Assembly (NCBI GenBank): GCA_030636285.1
Contig: DAOVXE010000015.1
Coordinates: 1-9,763 of the forward strand
Direction: 5' to 3'
Length of the DNA stretch: 9,763 nucleotides
Origin: Candidatus Falkowiibacteriota bacterium
GTDB lineage: Bacteria > Patescibacteria > ABY1 > BM507 > UBA12075
Part shown: positions 1-7,500 of the stretch, piece by piece
Position numbering within the stretch: position 1 is the stretch's first letter
How the letters are laid out: each line of letters begins with the position of its first letter
Program-made: the position numbers and the translations under genes
The notes under the pieces: model-generated
Database searches by the model: none
The model's input: the letters and a program-made list of their open reading frames with translations, nothing else
What the model was told of the DNA's origin: nothing

Positions 1-42
1 AATTTTAGCGAATATTGTATAAATGAAATTGAAGTCGTGTAC

Positions 43-66
43 AAACAAAAAACATTGTTTTTGTTT
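43..66. repeat. AT-rich hairpin downstream of the ZIP gene
   Basis: Perfect 9-bp inverted repeat: AAACAAAAA at 43-51 and TTTTTGTTT at 58-66, with a 6-nt loop. It has only one G:C pair per arm, so it is thermodynamically weak. It lies beyond the stop of the minus-strand ZIP gene and could form the end of a transcript arriving from either side. The first 111 bases contain no convincing gene. Confidence 0.3.
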
Positions 67-95
67 TATTATTAGTAAATTTTAATGAGCAAAAT

Positions 96-110
96 GTTGC
101 TTAACGCAAC
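96..110 (-). terminator. possible weak terminator of the ZIP gene
   Basis: Inverted repeat GTTGC (96-100) / GCAAC (106-110) with a 5-nt loop, starting one base after the ZIP stop codon. On the minus strand it is followed by ATTTTGCT, a poor U-tract. Position fits an intrinsic terminator, but the 5-bp stem is short and the call is tentative. Confidence 0.3.
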
Positions 111-111
111 G

Positions 112-843
112 CTAGTGCAAAAGAAAATACATTAATGCAATGCCGGAAACAAAAGCCAGAAAATGCAAAATGTTTCGGCCGGCCTGATCATGGTTTTTTA
201 TCTCAGGGATCAGGTCTGAGGCGGCAATATAGATAAAATTACCGGCCGCGAAAGGAAGTAAATAAATAATTTCAATATTGCCGGCAAGCAGCCAGGCGAC
301 AATTCCGCCCGCGACCGCGGTCAGACCGGAAAAAAAGTTAAACAAAAGAGCTTTCATTTTTTTCCAGCCGCCGTGAATCAGGATGCCAAAATCACCCAGT
401 TCCTGCGGAATCTCGTGCATGGCAATAGCCAGAGTAGTAGCCATACCCAAACGGACATCAATTATAAAAGCGGCGCCAATGGCCAGCCCGTCCAGAAAAT
501 TATGTACACCGTCGGATATTAAGATCAAATATGTTACCGGATGCTTATGCTCTGAGGGCGCGCGGTGGCAGTGGTGCCAATGTATAAATTGCTCAAGCAG
601 GAAAAAGATGGCAAAGCCAACAAGCAGAATTATGAATATTTTATTCATTTCACCTGATTCTTTCAGCGCTTCAGGCAGAAGATGAAGAAAAGCGCCGCCC
701 AGGAGCGAACCGGCGGAAAAGGCAACCAAGGGCTTGATTATGTTTTTTAATACATTTTCTTTAAGCACCAGGACCAATGCCCCAACCAGGGAAACAGCGC
801 TCATGGCCGCGGTCGCGAGTATTATCCAAAGTAAAGTTGGCAT
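112..843 (-). CDS. ZIP-family divalent metal transporter
   Basis: A 243-residue polytopic inner-membrane protein with about eight hydrophobic segments (roughly 3-26, 37-58, 69-87, 104-127, 133-155, 166-186, 193-211 and 226-242), the ZIP topology. The paired metal-site motifs are intact: HNFLDG (H114, N115, D118) in the fourth helix and HEIPQE (H143, E144, E148) in the fifth. These form the binuclear transport site in known ZIP proteins. A histidine-rich cytoplasmic loop (HWHHCH at 88-93, more His to 101) is typical of metal sensing or buffering. Zinc, iron or manganese uptake is likely; the metal cannot be read from sequence. It stands alone, divergent from the M23 peptidase. No Shine-Dalgarno precedes the ATG. 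The family assignment is strong. No gene symbol is given because bacterial ZIPs (ZupT, GufA types) are not separable here. Confidence 0.93.
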   Translation of the reverse strand: MPTLLWIILATAAMSAVSLVGALVLVLKENVLKNIIKPLVAFSAGSLLGGAFLHLLPEALKESGEMNKIFIILLVGFAIFFLLEQFIHWHHCHRAPSEHKHPVTYLILISDGVHNFLDGLAIGAAFIIDVRLGMATTLAIAMHEIPQELGDFGILIHGGWKKMKALLFNFFSGLTAVAGGIVAWLLAGNIEIIYLLPFAAGNFIYIAASDLIPEIKNHDQAGRNILHFLAFVSGIALMYFLLH

Positions 844-851
844 AGATTTTT

Positions 852-880
852 TAATTAATATTTATTCTCTTTACAGTCAA
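852..880 (-). promoter_or_regulatory. possible ZIP promoter
   Basis: On the minus strand a TTGACT (875-880) matches the -35 consensus at five of six positions. Seventeen bases later comes TAATTA (852-857), a poor -10. If used, transcription would begin within a few bases of the ATG at 843. The weak -10 makes this tentative. Confidence 0.25.
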
Positions 881-908
881 GGAATTTGAATATTCCCGAC
901 TACTGTTA

Positions 909-949
909 GTGCCCTTTGGGCACAAGGTACTCTTTAGGGTATAACTTGT
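909..949. repeat. intergenic double hairpin with GTGCCC-TTT-GGGCAC
   Basis: Perfect 6-bp GC-rich stem, GTGCCC (909-914) / GGGCAC (918-923), with a 3-nt TTT loop. It is followed by a weaker imperfect stem pairing ACAAG (922-926) with CTTGT (945-949). It sits between the divergent ZIP and M23 genes, about 65 bp upstream of the ZIP start. It is more GC-rich than the sequence around it and looks like a dispersed short palindromic repeat; regulatory use is not demonstrable. Confidence 0.5.
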
Positions 950-989
950 ATTTTATTTAAAATAAGCTAAATTGTCAAATTAAAAAATA

Positions 990-1026
990 AAGTAAAAGGT
1001 AAGTCAAAAGGTGATAAGTTAAAAGG
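990..1026. repeat. degenerate tandem AAGTnAAAAGG repeat
   Basis: Three imperfect units: AAGTAAAAGGT (990-1000), AAGTCAAAAGGT (1001-1012) and AAGTTAAAAGG (1016-1026). They lie just upstream of the M23 promoter. This looks like slippage-prone A/G-rich filler; a regulatory role is possible but unsupported. Confidence 0.5.
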
Positions 1027-1051
1027 CTTTCTTTTTTATTTCCGCAATTTA

Positions 1052-1065
1052 TGTTATAATAGGAG
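1052..1065 (+). promoter_or_regulatory. extended -10 promoter of the M23 gene, with AGGAG
   Basis: TGTTATAAT (1052-1060) is a perfect extended -10 (TGn plus TATAAT). The -35 region is only T-rich. Transcription would begin near 1067, giving a leader of about 11 nt before the ATG at 1078. AGGAG at 1061-1065 directly follows the -10. It would be a long-spaced (12-nt) Shine-Dalgarno if transcription started further upstream, but from this promoter it would lie outside the mRNA. Confidence 0.65.
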
Positions 1066-1077
1066 CGTATAGAAAAT

Positions 1078-2385
1078 ATGAAAAAGAAAAGATTGAAACC
1101 CGGCGCCTTTATGGCGCTGGGAAAAATTAATGAATTGGTATTATTTTTACTTGTTATTGGTTTATGCGCGGCTGGCGTAAACCTTATTTTTATTGCTAAT
1201 GAAAAAAGTGCTGGCGCGCAAATTGACTATAACAATAACACTGCCTCACTTCTTAATAAAGAGCTAAAAGATTTGAACAACGGGATAGGGGATAAGAAAA
1301 AAGAGATTGAAAGGCTGCAAGACAGGCAAAAAAAATACTCAGACGCCATTGGCGCCAAGCAGGGCGAACAGGCTTCGCTTAATAATCAGCTGTCCATACT
1401 TGACAACCGGGTGGCTAAGGCCGAGCTTGATATTGAATTGGTTGAGACTGGTATTGAGCGGACCAACCTGGAGATTAGAAAAACAGATTTGGAAATAGAA
1501 GAAAATAGCAAACAGATTGAAAAAGAAAAAAATCATATTGCCAATGTTCTTGGGCTTATTTACAAGCGCGATAATGTCAGCACCCTGGAGATACTTTTGC
1601 TTAACGATACCCTTTCTGAATTTTTAAGCCAATCAAAATATTTGGAAGATGTTAACAGGGAAATTGAAGACAGCCTGGAAAACTATAAAAAGCTTAAGCG
1701 GCAAAGTGAAAAAGAAAAGAAAACTCTTGATGGGCAAAAAATAGAACTTCAGATATTGAAAAAAGAATTGGCTGAACGCCGCCAAGGCCTGAGTTCGGAA
1801 AAAGAAACCAAAATTTACGTCCTGGGGCAAGTTAAGCAATCTGAGCGTGAATATGAAAGACTGCTGGCTCAGGCAAAAAAAGAACAGGAAGACGCGGCCG
1901 CTGAGATTGCCAGTCTGGAAAAGCTGGTCAGGGCAAAAATTGCCCAAATGGAGGGTACAAAGCTTGAATTTAACGATAATGGTTTTATTTGGCCGGTTAC
2001 GAAAAATGTAATTACGGCGTATTTCCATGATCCGGATTATCCTTTTCGCTATATCTTTGAGCACCCGGCAATTGATATTCGCGCCGCGCAGGGGACTACG
2101 CTCAAGGCCTCGGCCAGCGGTTATGTTGCCAGAACAAAATACGGGGCCAACGGCGCTTACGGCTATATTATGATTATTCATGGCGACGGACTCTCAACCG
2201 TTTACGGCCATGTGTCAAAAATATTCGTAAATGAAGATGACTATGTTGTCCAGGGCCAGCCTATCGGCCTTTCCGGCGGACTCCCGGGCACTCCGGGCGC
2301 TGGTCGGCTGACTACCGGGCCGCATCTGCACTTTGAGGTGCGCTTAAACGGCATCCCGGTTGACCCGCTGGCTTATTTGCAATAA
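1078..2385 (+). CDS. membrane-anchored coiled-coil M23 peptidase (EnvC/LytM-like)
   Basis: A 435-residue envelope protein. A basic N-terminus precedes a hydrophobic segment (about 19-40) that is either an anchor or a signal peptide with possible cleavage after SAGA (44-47). Residues about 55-295 form a long charged coiled coil, as in EnvC-type division hydrolases and their activators. The C-terminal LytM/M23 domain (about 300-435) keeps all catalytic positions: zinc ligands H329 and D333 (in HPAID), and H418 in HLHFEV, plus catalytic H378 (YGH) and H416. The usual glycine in HxGxD is alanine, but the metal ligands are present, so an active peptidoglycan endopeptidase is expected rather than a degenerate activator. 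The role inferred is cell separation or wall remodelling. The next gene starts 9 bp downstream, suggesting co-transcription. Start chosen by position relative to the promoter. Confidence 0.9.
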   Translation: MKKKRLKPGAFMALGKINELVLFLLVIGLCAAGVNLIFIANEKSAGAQIDYNNNTASLLNKELKDLNNGIGDKKKEIERLQDRQKKYSDAIGAKQGEQASLNNQLSILDNRVAKAELDIELVETGIERTNLEIRKTDLEIEENSKQIEKEKNHIANVLGLIYKRDNVSTLEILLLNDTLSEFLSQSKYLEDVNREIEDSLENYKKLKRQSEKEKKTLDGQKIELQILKKELAERRQGLSSEKETKIYVLGQVKQSEREYERLLAQAKKEQEDAAAEIASLEKLVRAKIAQMEGTKLEFNDNGFIWPVTKNVITAYFHDPDYPFRYIFEHPAIDIRAAQGTTLKASASGYVARTKYGANGAYGYIMIIHGDGLSTVYGHVSKIFVNEDDYVVQGQPIGLSGGLPGTPGAGRLTTGPHLHFEVRLNGIPVDPLAYLQ

Positions 2386-2394
2386 CAAAAATAT

Positions 2395-2820
2395 ATGAAA
2401 GAGATTATAAACAATAATAAAATAGAAAATCAAACACCGATAGAAGAAGAAAAAGAAAATCCAACAAAAATATTTACACTTGAAGAAGCGGAAAAGGCCA
2501 GACTAGACGGAGATGAAATGAGAGAAAAACTTTTTGAAGTATTAAAATCAACAGAAGGAGAAGAAAAAGCAAAAAAAGAATGTAATGATACTTGCGCGGA
2601 AGTGTGTGATAAAGCGTTTAGCGATTCAGCGGATGAAAAAGCTAAAGCAAATGTATATCTTATTTATTATGCTTTATGCAAGGAAAAAATGGACCGCTAT
2701 AAAAAGCATACGGATAAAATTATTTATGATAACAGAGATAGAATAATGATGGTGTTATTATTAGAAAAATTAATGGAAGCAAGAATGAAAAAAAGAGAAA
2801 AAATGACAAATATAAAATGA
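2395..2820 (+). CDS. hypothetical charged helical protein with C-x3-C-x3-C
   Basis: I do not recognise this 141-residue protein. It has no signal peptide or membrane segment and is rich in Glu and Lys, so it is probably soluble, cytoplasmic and mostly helical. Cysteines C63, C67 and C71 are spaced every four residues (ECNDTCAEVC) and would line one face of a helix, with a fourth at C95 (YALCKEK). A metal site or disulfide hairpin is conceivable, but this is inference. The DNA is very A-rich. It begins 9 bp after the M23 stop and its TGA overlaps the next ATG (ATGA, 2817-2820). This is a classic translational coupling, so it is probably a true gene whose product is needed with the HExxH protein. 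Confidence 0.75.
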   Translation: MKEIINNNKIENQTPIEEEKENPTKIFTLEEAEKARLDGDEMREKLFEVLKSTEGEEKAKKECNDTCAEVCDKAFSDSADEKAKANVYLIYYALCKEKMDRYKKHTDKIIYDNRDRIMMVLLLEKLMEARMKKREKMTNIK

Positions 2821-3197
2821 ATTTTGCTGATGAAGTGCAGAGCGTCTGTGACCAGGCGCTGAGCCTGTTAAAGGTTAATAAAAAAATTAAATTTCGCCCC
2901 ATGAGAAGAATACGCCGCGTTAATGTAAAACGCGGTTTTGTAATTGGCAGGACTAATTTGCGCACCGGTCTTATAACAATAGACATACTAACTCCAAAAC
3001 AAAGAAAACCAAAGAAAATATCTTCAATTTTACGTACTTTATGCCACGAAGCGGCTCATCACCAAAAACCGCCGTACAGGCAATTTTTTCGCTTTAAATG
3101 GATAAACAGGCAGCATTATCCAAAATTTTATAAACAAGTAACAAAAAATACAGATAAATTAAAATTAGATTTAAAATTTATAAAATATTTTGATTAA
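2817..3197 (+). CDS. small SprT-like HExxH putative metalloprotein
   Basis: A 126-residue basic protein. It carries CHEAAHH (C76-H82), an HExxH zinc motif with H77, E78 and H81. Nineteen residues later comes QHYPKFYKQV, whose H100 plus downstream aromatic resembles the third ligand of SprT/Spartan-type zincins (HExxH ... H-x(3)-F/W). It is shorter than SprT and has no visible zinc-ribbon. Beta-rich sequence before the motif (about 38-58) fits a minimal zincin fold. There is no signal peptide, so a cytoplasmic role is likely. SprT relatives act on DNA-bound proteins, but a function here cannot be asserted. Its start overlaps the preceding gene by 4 bp. It converges on the recombinase with only 20 bp between stops and no visible terminator. 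Confidence 0.7.
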   Translation: MNFADEVQSVCDQALSLLKVNKKIKFRPMRRIRRVNVKRGFVIGRTNLRTGLITIDILTPKQRKPKKISSILRTLCHEAAHHQKPPYRQFFRFKWINRQHYPKFYKQVTKNTDKLKLDLKFIKYFD

Positions 3198-3217
3198 ACA
3201 AAATACCTTTCACCCGA

Positions 3218-4159
3218 TTAATTTTTTAATGGATGAAATTTTTTCTGCATTTTTTCTGCAAATTTATCAGAGGTATTTACATATCTAGTAGTAGTATCAA
3301 GCGATTCGTGGCCTAGTAAGGTCTGTATTGCCGCCGGGTTAGCGCCCGATTCAGCTAAATATGTAGCAAAGCCGTGCCTTAATGAGTGAGCCGATGTTGG
3401 GACATTAATACCAAGTATTTCTCGGTATTTTTTTATTTTTGATTGAATATAGTTAGTTGAAATTTGCTTTTTTTGATTTGACGCATTAAGTCCGCGATGC
3501 GGGACAAAAACAAATGGCGAATTGCTATTACGGACAGTAAGGCATTTATCCAGGTATTTCATTGCCCTTGGTGTGAGGTAAACAAATCTTTCCTTTTTTC
3601 CTTTTCCTAATATAAATATTTTCCCCTTCTTATCAATACGATCAAGTCTTAAATTTACTAATTCCGAAATTCTCATACCGGTAGAAAAAAGCACTTCCAG
3701 AATTGCCCTATTTCTAATTGCAATGTTTTTATTTTTTTCAAATTTACTTGGTGATTCAATTAATTTTATTAATTCATCTAGCTCGCATACCTGCATTTTT
3801 TTCTTTGTTGTTTTTATCATTTTAATCGCATCAGGAGGGAGGGGAGAGGAGTAGTCCATTTCTATGAGATATTTGAGATATGAACGTATAACTGAAAGCA
3901 TTCTATTAATTGAAAATGCGCCTAATTTTTTCTCTCCGTGTTCTTCTTTAGCTGTCTTCCTATCAATTGAAGTTAAAAATGCTTTATAATTCAAGACATC
4001 TTTTTTAGTTAATTTAGAAAACGATATTTTTGATTCATTCAAAAAGTTTTTAAAAACTTTAAGATCTCTTTCATAATTATATAAAGTTTTATCAGAGTAG
4101 TTATTAACTTTTAAATTTAATAAGTAGTCGTCAATAAGAGGTAGGTGTATTTTAGGCAT
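3218..4159 (-). CDS. xerD: tyrosine site-specific recombinase, XerC/XerD-like
   Basis: A 313-residue recombinase, close to the usual 295-310 of Xer proteins. The N-terminal SAM-like core-binding domain spans about 7-100. The catalytic domain contains every expected residue: R163 (STGMRISEL), a beta-hairpin lysine (GKGKKER, probably K186), H258 and R261 (HSLRHGF), H284 (LLGHES) and the nucleophile Y293 (TRYVNT). Spacings match XerD (H284 to Y293 is nine residues). The family normally resolves chromosome dimers at dif. No phage or integron genes are nearby, so a housekeeping Xer is preferred over an element integrase. XerC, XerD and single-recombinase XerA/XerH types cannot be separated here, so the symbol is provisional. 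It has its own strong promoter, overlapped by a 12-bp dyad. No Shine-Dalgarno is seen. Confidence 0.88.
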   Translation of the reverse strand: MPKIHLPLIDDYLLNLKVNNYSDKTLYNYERDLKVFKNFLNESKISFSKLTKKDVLNYKAFLTSIDRKTAKEEHGEKKLGAFSINRMLSVIRSYLKYLIEMDYSSPLPPDAIKMIKTTKKKMQVCELDELIKLIESPSKFEKNKNIAIRNRAILEVLFSTGMRISELVNLRLDRIDKKGKIFILGKGKKERFVYLTPRAMKYLDKCLTVRNSNSPFVFVPHRGLNASNQKKQISTNYIQSKIKKYREILGINVPTSAHSLRHGFATYLAESGANPAAIQTLLGHESLDTTTRYVNTSDKFAEKMQKKFHPLKN

Positions 4160-4183
4160 AATTTAGCTATGTTTATTAATAAT

Positions 4184-4221
4184 ATAAAACTGAGTATAAT
4201 ATCCCTTACACTCAGTTTTAT
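4184..4221. promoter_or_regulatory. perfect 12-bp dyad at the xer promoter (operator-like)
   Basis: ATAAAACTGAGT (4184-4195) and ACTCAGTTTTAT (4210-4221) are exact inverted repeats separated by 14 bp. The right arm overlaps the last bases of the xer -10 and covers the predicted start site (near 4213). Most of that arm would not be transcribed, so an RNA hairpin is unlikely. A DNA-binding dyad fits better: a repressor operator, Xer autoregulation, or less likely a recombination site. Centre-to-centre arm distance is 26 bp, between two and three helical turns. Confidence 0.6.
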
Positions 4222-4248
4222 TATATATTAAATATATTTTTACGTCAA
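4220..4248 (-). promoter_or_regulatory. strong sigma-70-type promoter of xer
   Basis: On the minus strand TTGACG (4243-4248) and TATAAT (4220-4225) are separated by exactly 17 bp. They match consensus at five of six and six of six positions. The start site would be near 4213, giving a leader of about 54 nt to the ATG at 4159. The -35 begins only two bases after the stop of the small membrane ORF. Confidence 0.8.
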
Positions 4249-4250
4249 TA

Positions 4251-4409
4251 TCAAAAAGAAGACGCAACCGGCATCATCTTAATGCCTAAAATGCTGATTT
4301 CCGGATTAAATAAAAATAATATTTTTATAATTAATAAAAATATTCCAATAATTAACGCGCAAAACATTATTATTGCTATACCGAATACAATTTTAAATGC
4401 AATCTCCAT
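4251..4409 (-). CDS. small hydrophobic membrane protein, 52 residues
   Basis: An ATG-to-TGA frame on the minus strand encodes 52 residues. Residues about 5-34 are almost entirely hydrophobic (MEIAFKIVFGIAII..., one or two membrane passes). A polar tail follows with NPEISILGIKMMPV at 35-48. The composition is what a real small membrane protein would show, and the polar C-terminal motif is not simple AT-rich drift. It lies between the helicase stop and the xer promoter, in the same direction as both. A palindromic element sits 24 bp upstream of its start. I do not recognise the family and see no Shine-Dalgarno. The overlapping plus-strand frame (4282-4530) is less plausible because a third of it is translated repeat. 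Confidence 0.5.
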   Translation of the reverse strand: MEIAFKIVFGIAIIMFCALIIGIFLLIIKILFLFNPEISILGIKMMPVASSF

Positions 4410-4433
4410 AAAAAGAATTTATGATTTACTATT

Positions 4434-4510
4434 TGTCATCCTGAGGAGCTTTAGCGACGAAGGATCTCGTGACTGTATCCACGGGATTCTTCACTTCGTT
4501 CAGAATGACA
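4434..4510. repeat. palindromic element, copy 1 (intergenic)
   Basis: A 77-bp element with complementary ends (TGTCATCCTGAG at the left, CAGAATGACA at the right) and an internal AGCGACGAAGGATC block. It matches copy 2 (5343-5419) at 75 of 77 positions; the two differences are both transitions in the right arm (TCACTTCGTTCAG versus TCGCTTCGCTCAG). It lies 30 bp beyond the helicase stop and may act as a 3' hairpin for that transcript. It encodes no transposase, so any mobility would be non-autonomous. Confidence 0.88.
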
Positions 4511-4539
4511 ATATTTTTTATCACGAATGAACAGCCACA

Positions 4540-7500
4540 TTATGTTTTCCTATACTCACAAATATCTTTAAAATCACAATATTTGCATAATATGCCTGGT
4601 TTTGGAATAAATTCTCCTGTTCTGGCAGACTCTTCAATGCCGTGAATGCGCTCTATAATTTTTTCTTCCATATCCGCAAGCTCCTTGCCGGTGCCGACAA
4701 AATTTACTTCACTGTTATCATTCAAATAATAAAACTGCATATTATGAATCTTTTTATCCATTGCCTGCCCGACTGCCATTTGATAAATCAATAGCTGTTC
4801 TTTATCGTCAGCGCTGATCTTATCCTGCTTTTTCGGCGCCCCGGTTTTATAATCAACGATCTGAATGCTGTCTTGGCCGCAATCATCAATGCGGTCAATT
4901 TTGCCAAATATCCGATAGCCTTGTATTTTCAAATTCACTCCTTGCTCCAAAGATATCGCGTCAGGCCAATTATCATTATATTTTTCATAATATTTCTTAA
5001 TGATCTCTTTGCCTTTTTTTTGATAATCTTCTTTGCTGGATTTATCATCATACCAATCATCTATCCAGCTATTTTTGTATATTTCCAATACTTCTTCCAA
5101 TTTGATCTTTGCTTCTTTTCTTTTTTGTTTGCCAAACAGATTATCCTGCTGATAAGATCTTCTTTCTTTGATCAATTCAAACAGCTTTTGCATTGTTAAG
5201 TGCATGGCCTGGCCAAAACTAAACACGTATTTGCCTCTGGTCGGCACACGCAAAATATGCGCGAAATAATACTGGTACGGGCAATTCTTATAAGCGGTCA
5301 GCTGGGTATGGGAAAAATATGAAGGGACGCGATGAATTTTACTGTCATCCTGAGGAGCTTTAGCGACGAAGGATCTCGTGACTGTATCCACGGGATTCTT
5401 CGCTTCGCTCAGAATGACAGTGTTGTCCGCGGCTTTAATGGAAATTAATTTGCTCTCTATTAAAAATCTGGACGGCTTTTTCTTTCTTAGCCCGCCATAG
5501 TCAGATGCCCAGGAAAAATATAATTCTTCTTTGGCGCGGGTTATTGCCACGTAAAAAAGCCTTCTTTCCTCTTCCAGATGAATATTACCTGTTGGCAGCT
5601 CCTCTTTGACAAGCGCGTCCGGGATCAAGATCGGCTCTTTCCTCTCAATGGTCGGGAAGCGCTTATCAACCATGCCTAGTAAAAATACATATTTAAATTC
5701 CAGTCCTTTGGCCGCGTGCACGGTCATAACTCTTATCGCGTCCGGGCCGGAGTCAGTATCAGTCGGCATTGTTCCCTGGTCTCCGGCTTCAAGCTCCATA
5801 TTAAATTCACTCAAAAACGCCTTTACGCTTTTGTCGTCCGAGGCGGCTTCAAATTTTTTAACCCGGCTTAAAAATTGATTTAATAAATTAATTGATTCTT
5901 GCGCCTTTTGGCCTTTGTCGCGCATTAAGTATTTCAAATAACCGCTGTCATTAACAAAAGCCAATATTATTTCCCCGACATTCTTTTCGCGCGCCAGAGC
6001 CGTATGTTTATTAATTAGCCTTAAAACAAGATCTATTTTCTTTTTTAATTCCGGTCCGACATTGGGAAAGCTGCGCAGCACTTCAAAAAGAGACCAGCAT
6101 TTTTTCCTGGCAAAATAATTAAAATTAACCAATTCGCGATATGTAAAATTGAAAACTGGCAGATTAAGCACCCGATAAACAGCCGCGCTTTCATGATAAT
6201 TATCCAATAATTTCAAATATGCCACCACGTCCATGATTACTCCTTTAGCATAAAGCCCTCTTGAGGCTAGATACTGATAGGGCAAGCCGGATACTTCCAA
6301 AAATGAACAGATCTCTTTGGCCGGCTCATTGGCTCGCGTTAAAATTCCAAAATCACTCCAGCTTATATTAGCACTGTCATCCTGAGGAGGAGCGAAGCGA
6401 CGACGTGAGGATCCCGTGGTTTTTTCTCGAGATTCTTCGCTCCGCTCAGAATGACAAGATATTTTTATGTCAGCAATTCTTTCAATCACTTTTTTAATTT
6501 CATCATGCCAATCACTTCCTTTAATCACCTCAATCACGCCTTTCCCCTTATTCTGCGCCATAAGTTTTTTACTAAGTACATTTATTTTCTGTCGTCTGTC
6601 GTCTGCTGTCTGTTGTCTGTTTAACGCGTACTCCAATCTGTTCGGATTATTCAGCTGGATAAAATCATACGCCAAATCAAGAATGTTTTGCTTGTTGCGG
6701 TAGTTCTTGATTAATATTATTTCTTTGGCACTTACAAAATCTTTTTTAAACTGCAAAATATTAGAAACACTGGCGCCGCGAAACTTATAAACACTCTGAT
6801 CATCGTCCCCGACCACCACCAAATTATTCCTGAGCTGGGCCAAAAGTTTTATCAATTCATATTGCGCCCAATTAGTATCCTGGAATTCGTCCAAAAGAAT
6901 ATATTTAAACTGCTTTCTGTACTTATCCAAAATAGCCGGCCGCTCGCGAAATAATTTTAAAGTATAATTTATTAAATCGCCAAAATCCATTGCTTCATTG
7001 TCAAGCAGTAATTGATTATAAATATGAAAAGCATTAGCCACTTCGTTAATCCGATTAATTTCCTGAGTGGCAATCTCTTTATTATCCGCTCCACTTAATT
7101 TACTATCAAGATTCTGCTGGAGTTCCTCGCTATATTCTAAATATCTGGCCGGCGATATGTCTTCGTCTTTTAACCGTGAAAAATGCTTGAGTAACGCATT
7201 AATAAACTTGGTCGGATTGCCCATTGGTTTATAATAATCCAAATCAAATTTATCCAAATTATTTTTAATTAAAGCCCATTGCTCAAACTCGTTTAACAGT
7301 TTCGCGCCAGCCGGCAGGCCGATGTCCAAGCCGTGCGTCTTGATGATCCTCTCGCCAAAGGAGTGAAAAGTAGAGATCCAAAGATCCAAATAGCCCATGG
7401 GCAGCAACCGATCAACCCGCTCTTCCATTTCCCCGGCCGCCTTTTCCGTAAAAGTGAGCGCCAAAATCTCATCTGATTTGGCCTTGCCTTGTTCTATTAA

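Noticed and set aside
23..85. 20-codon plus-strand frame at the left edge
   Set aside because: It is short, lysine/phenylalanine-rich AT drift over a hairpin, with no supporting signal.
1339..2181. Long minus-strand frames antisense to the M23 gene
   Set aside because: They are shadows of the coiled-coil codon pattern, with no domain, promoter or start signal.
3218..4159. Phage or integrative-element integrase
   Set aside because: No phage, plasmid, tRNA attachment site or cargo genes are nearby. Length and catalytic spacing fit a chromosomal Xer protein.
4184..4221. Intrinsic terminator or RNA leader hairpin before xer
   Set aside because: The predicted transcription start lies inside the first arm, so the RNA could not form the full stem. 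The stem is AT-rich with a 14-nt loop.
4282..4530. 82-residue plus-strand frame downstream of the helicase
   Set aside because: Its last third is the translated palindromic element (ILRSFSDEGSRDCIHG...), and the rest is antisense to a more protein-like minus-strand frame. It has no promoter or ribosome-binding signal.
4434..6456. CRISPR array from three similar palindromic repeats
   Set aside because: The copies are about 900 bp to 1 kb apart and separated by gene sequence, one is diverged and of different length, and no cas genes are present.
5341..6456. Insertion sequences inside the helicase
   Set aside because: The elements are 77-82 bp, encode no transposase and keep the frame open. 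They are better described as short palindromic repeats; non-autonomous mobility remains possible.
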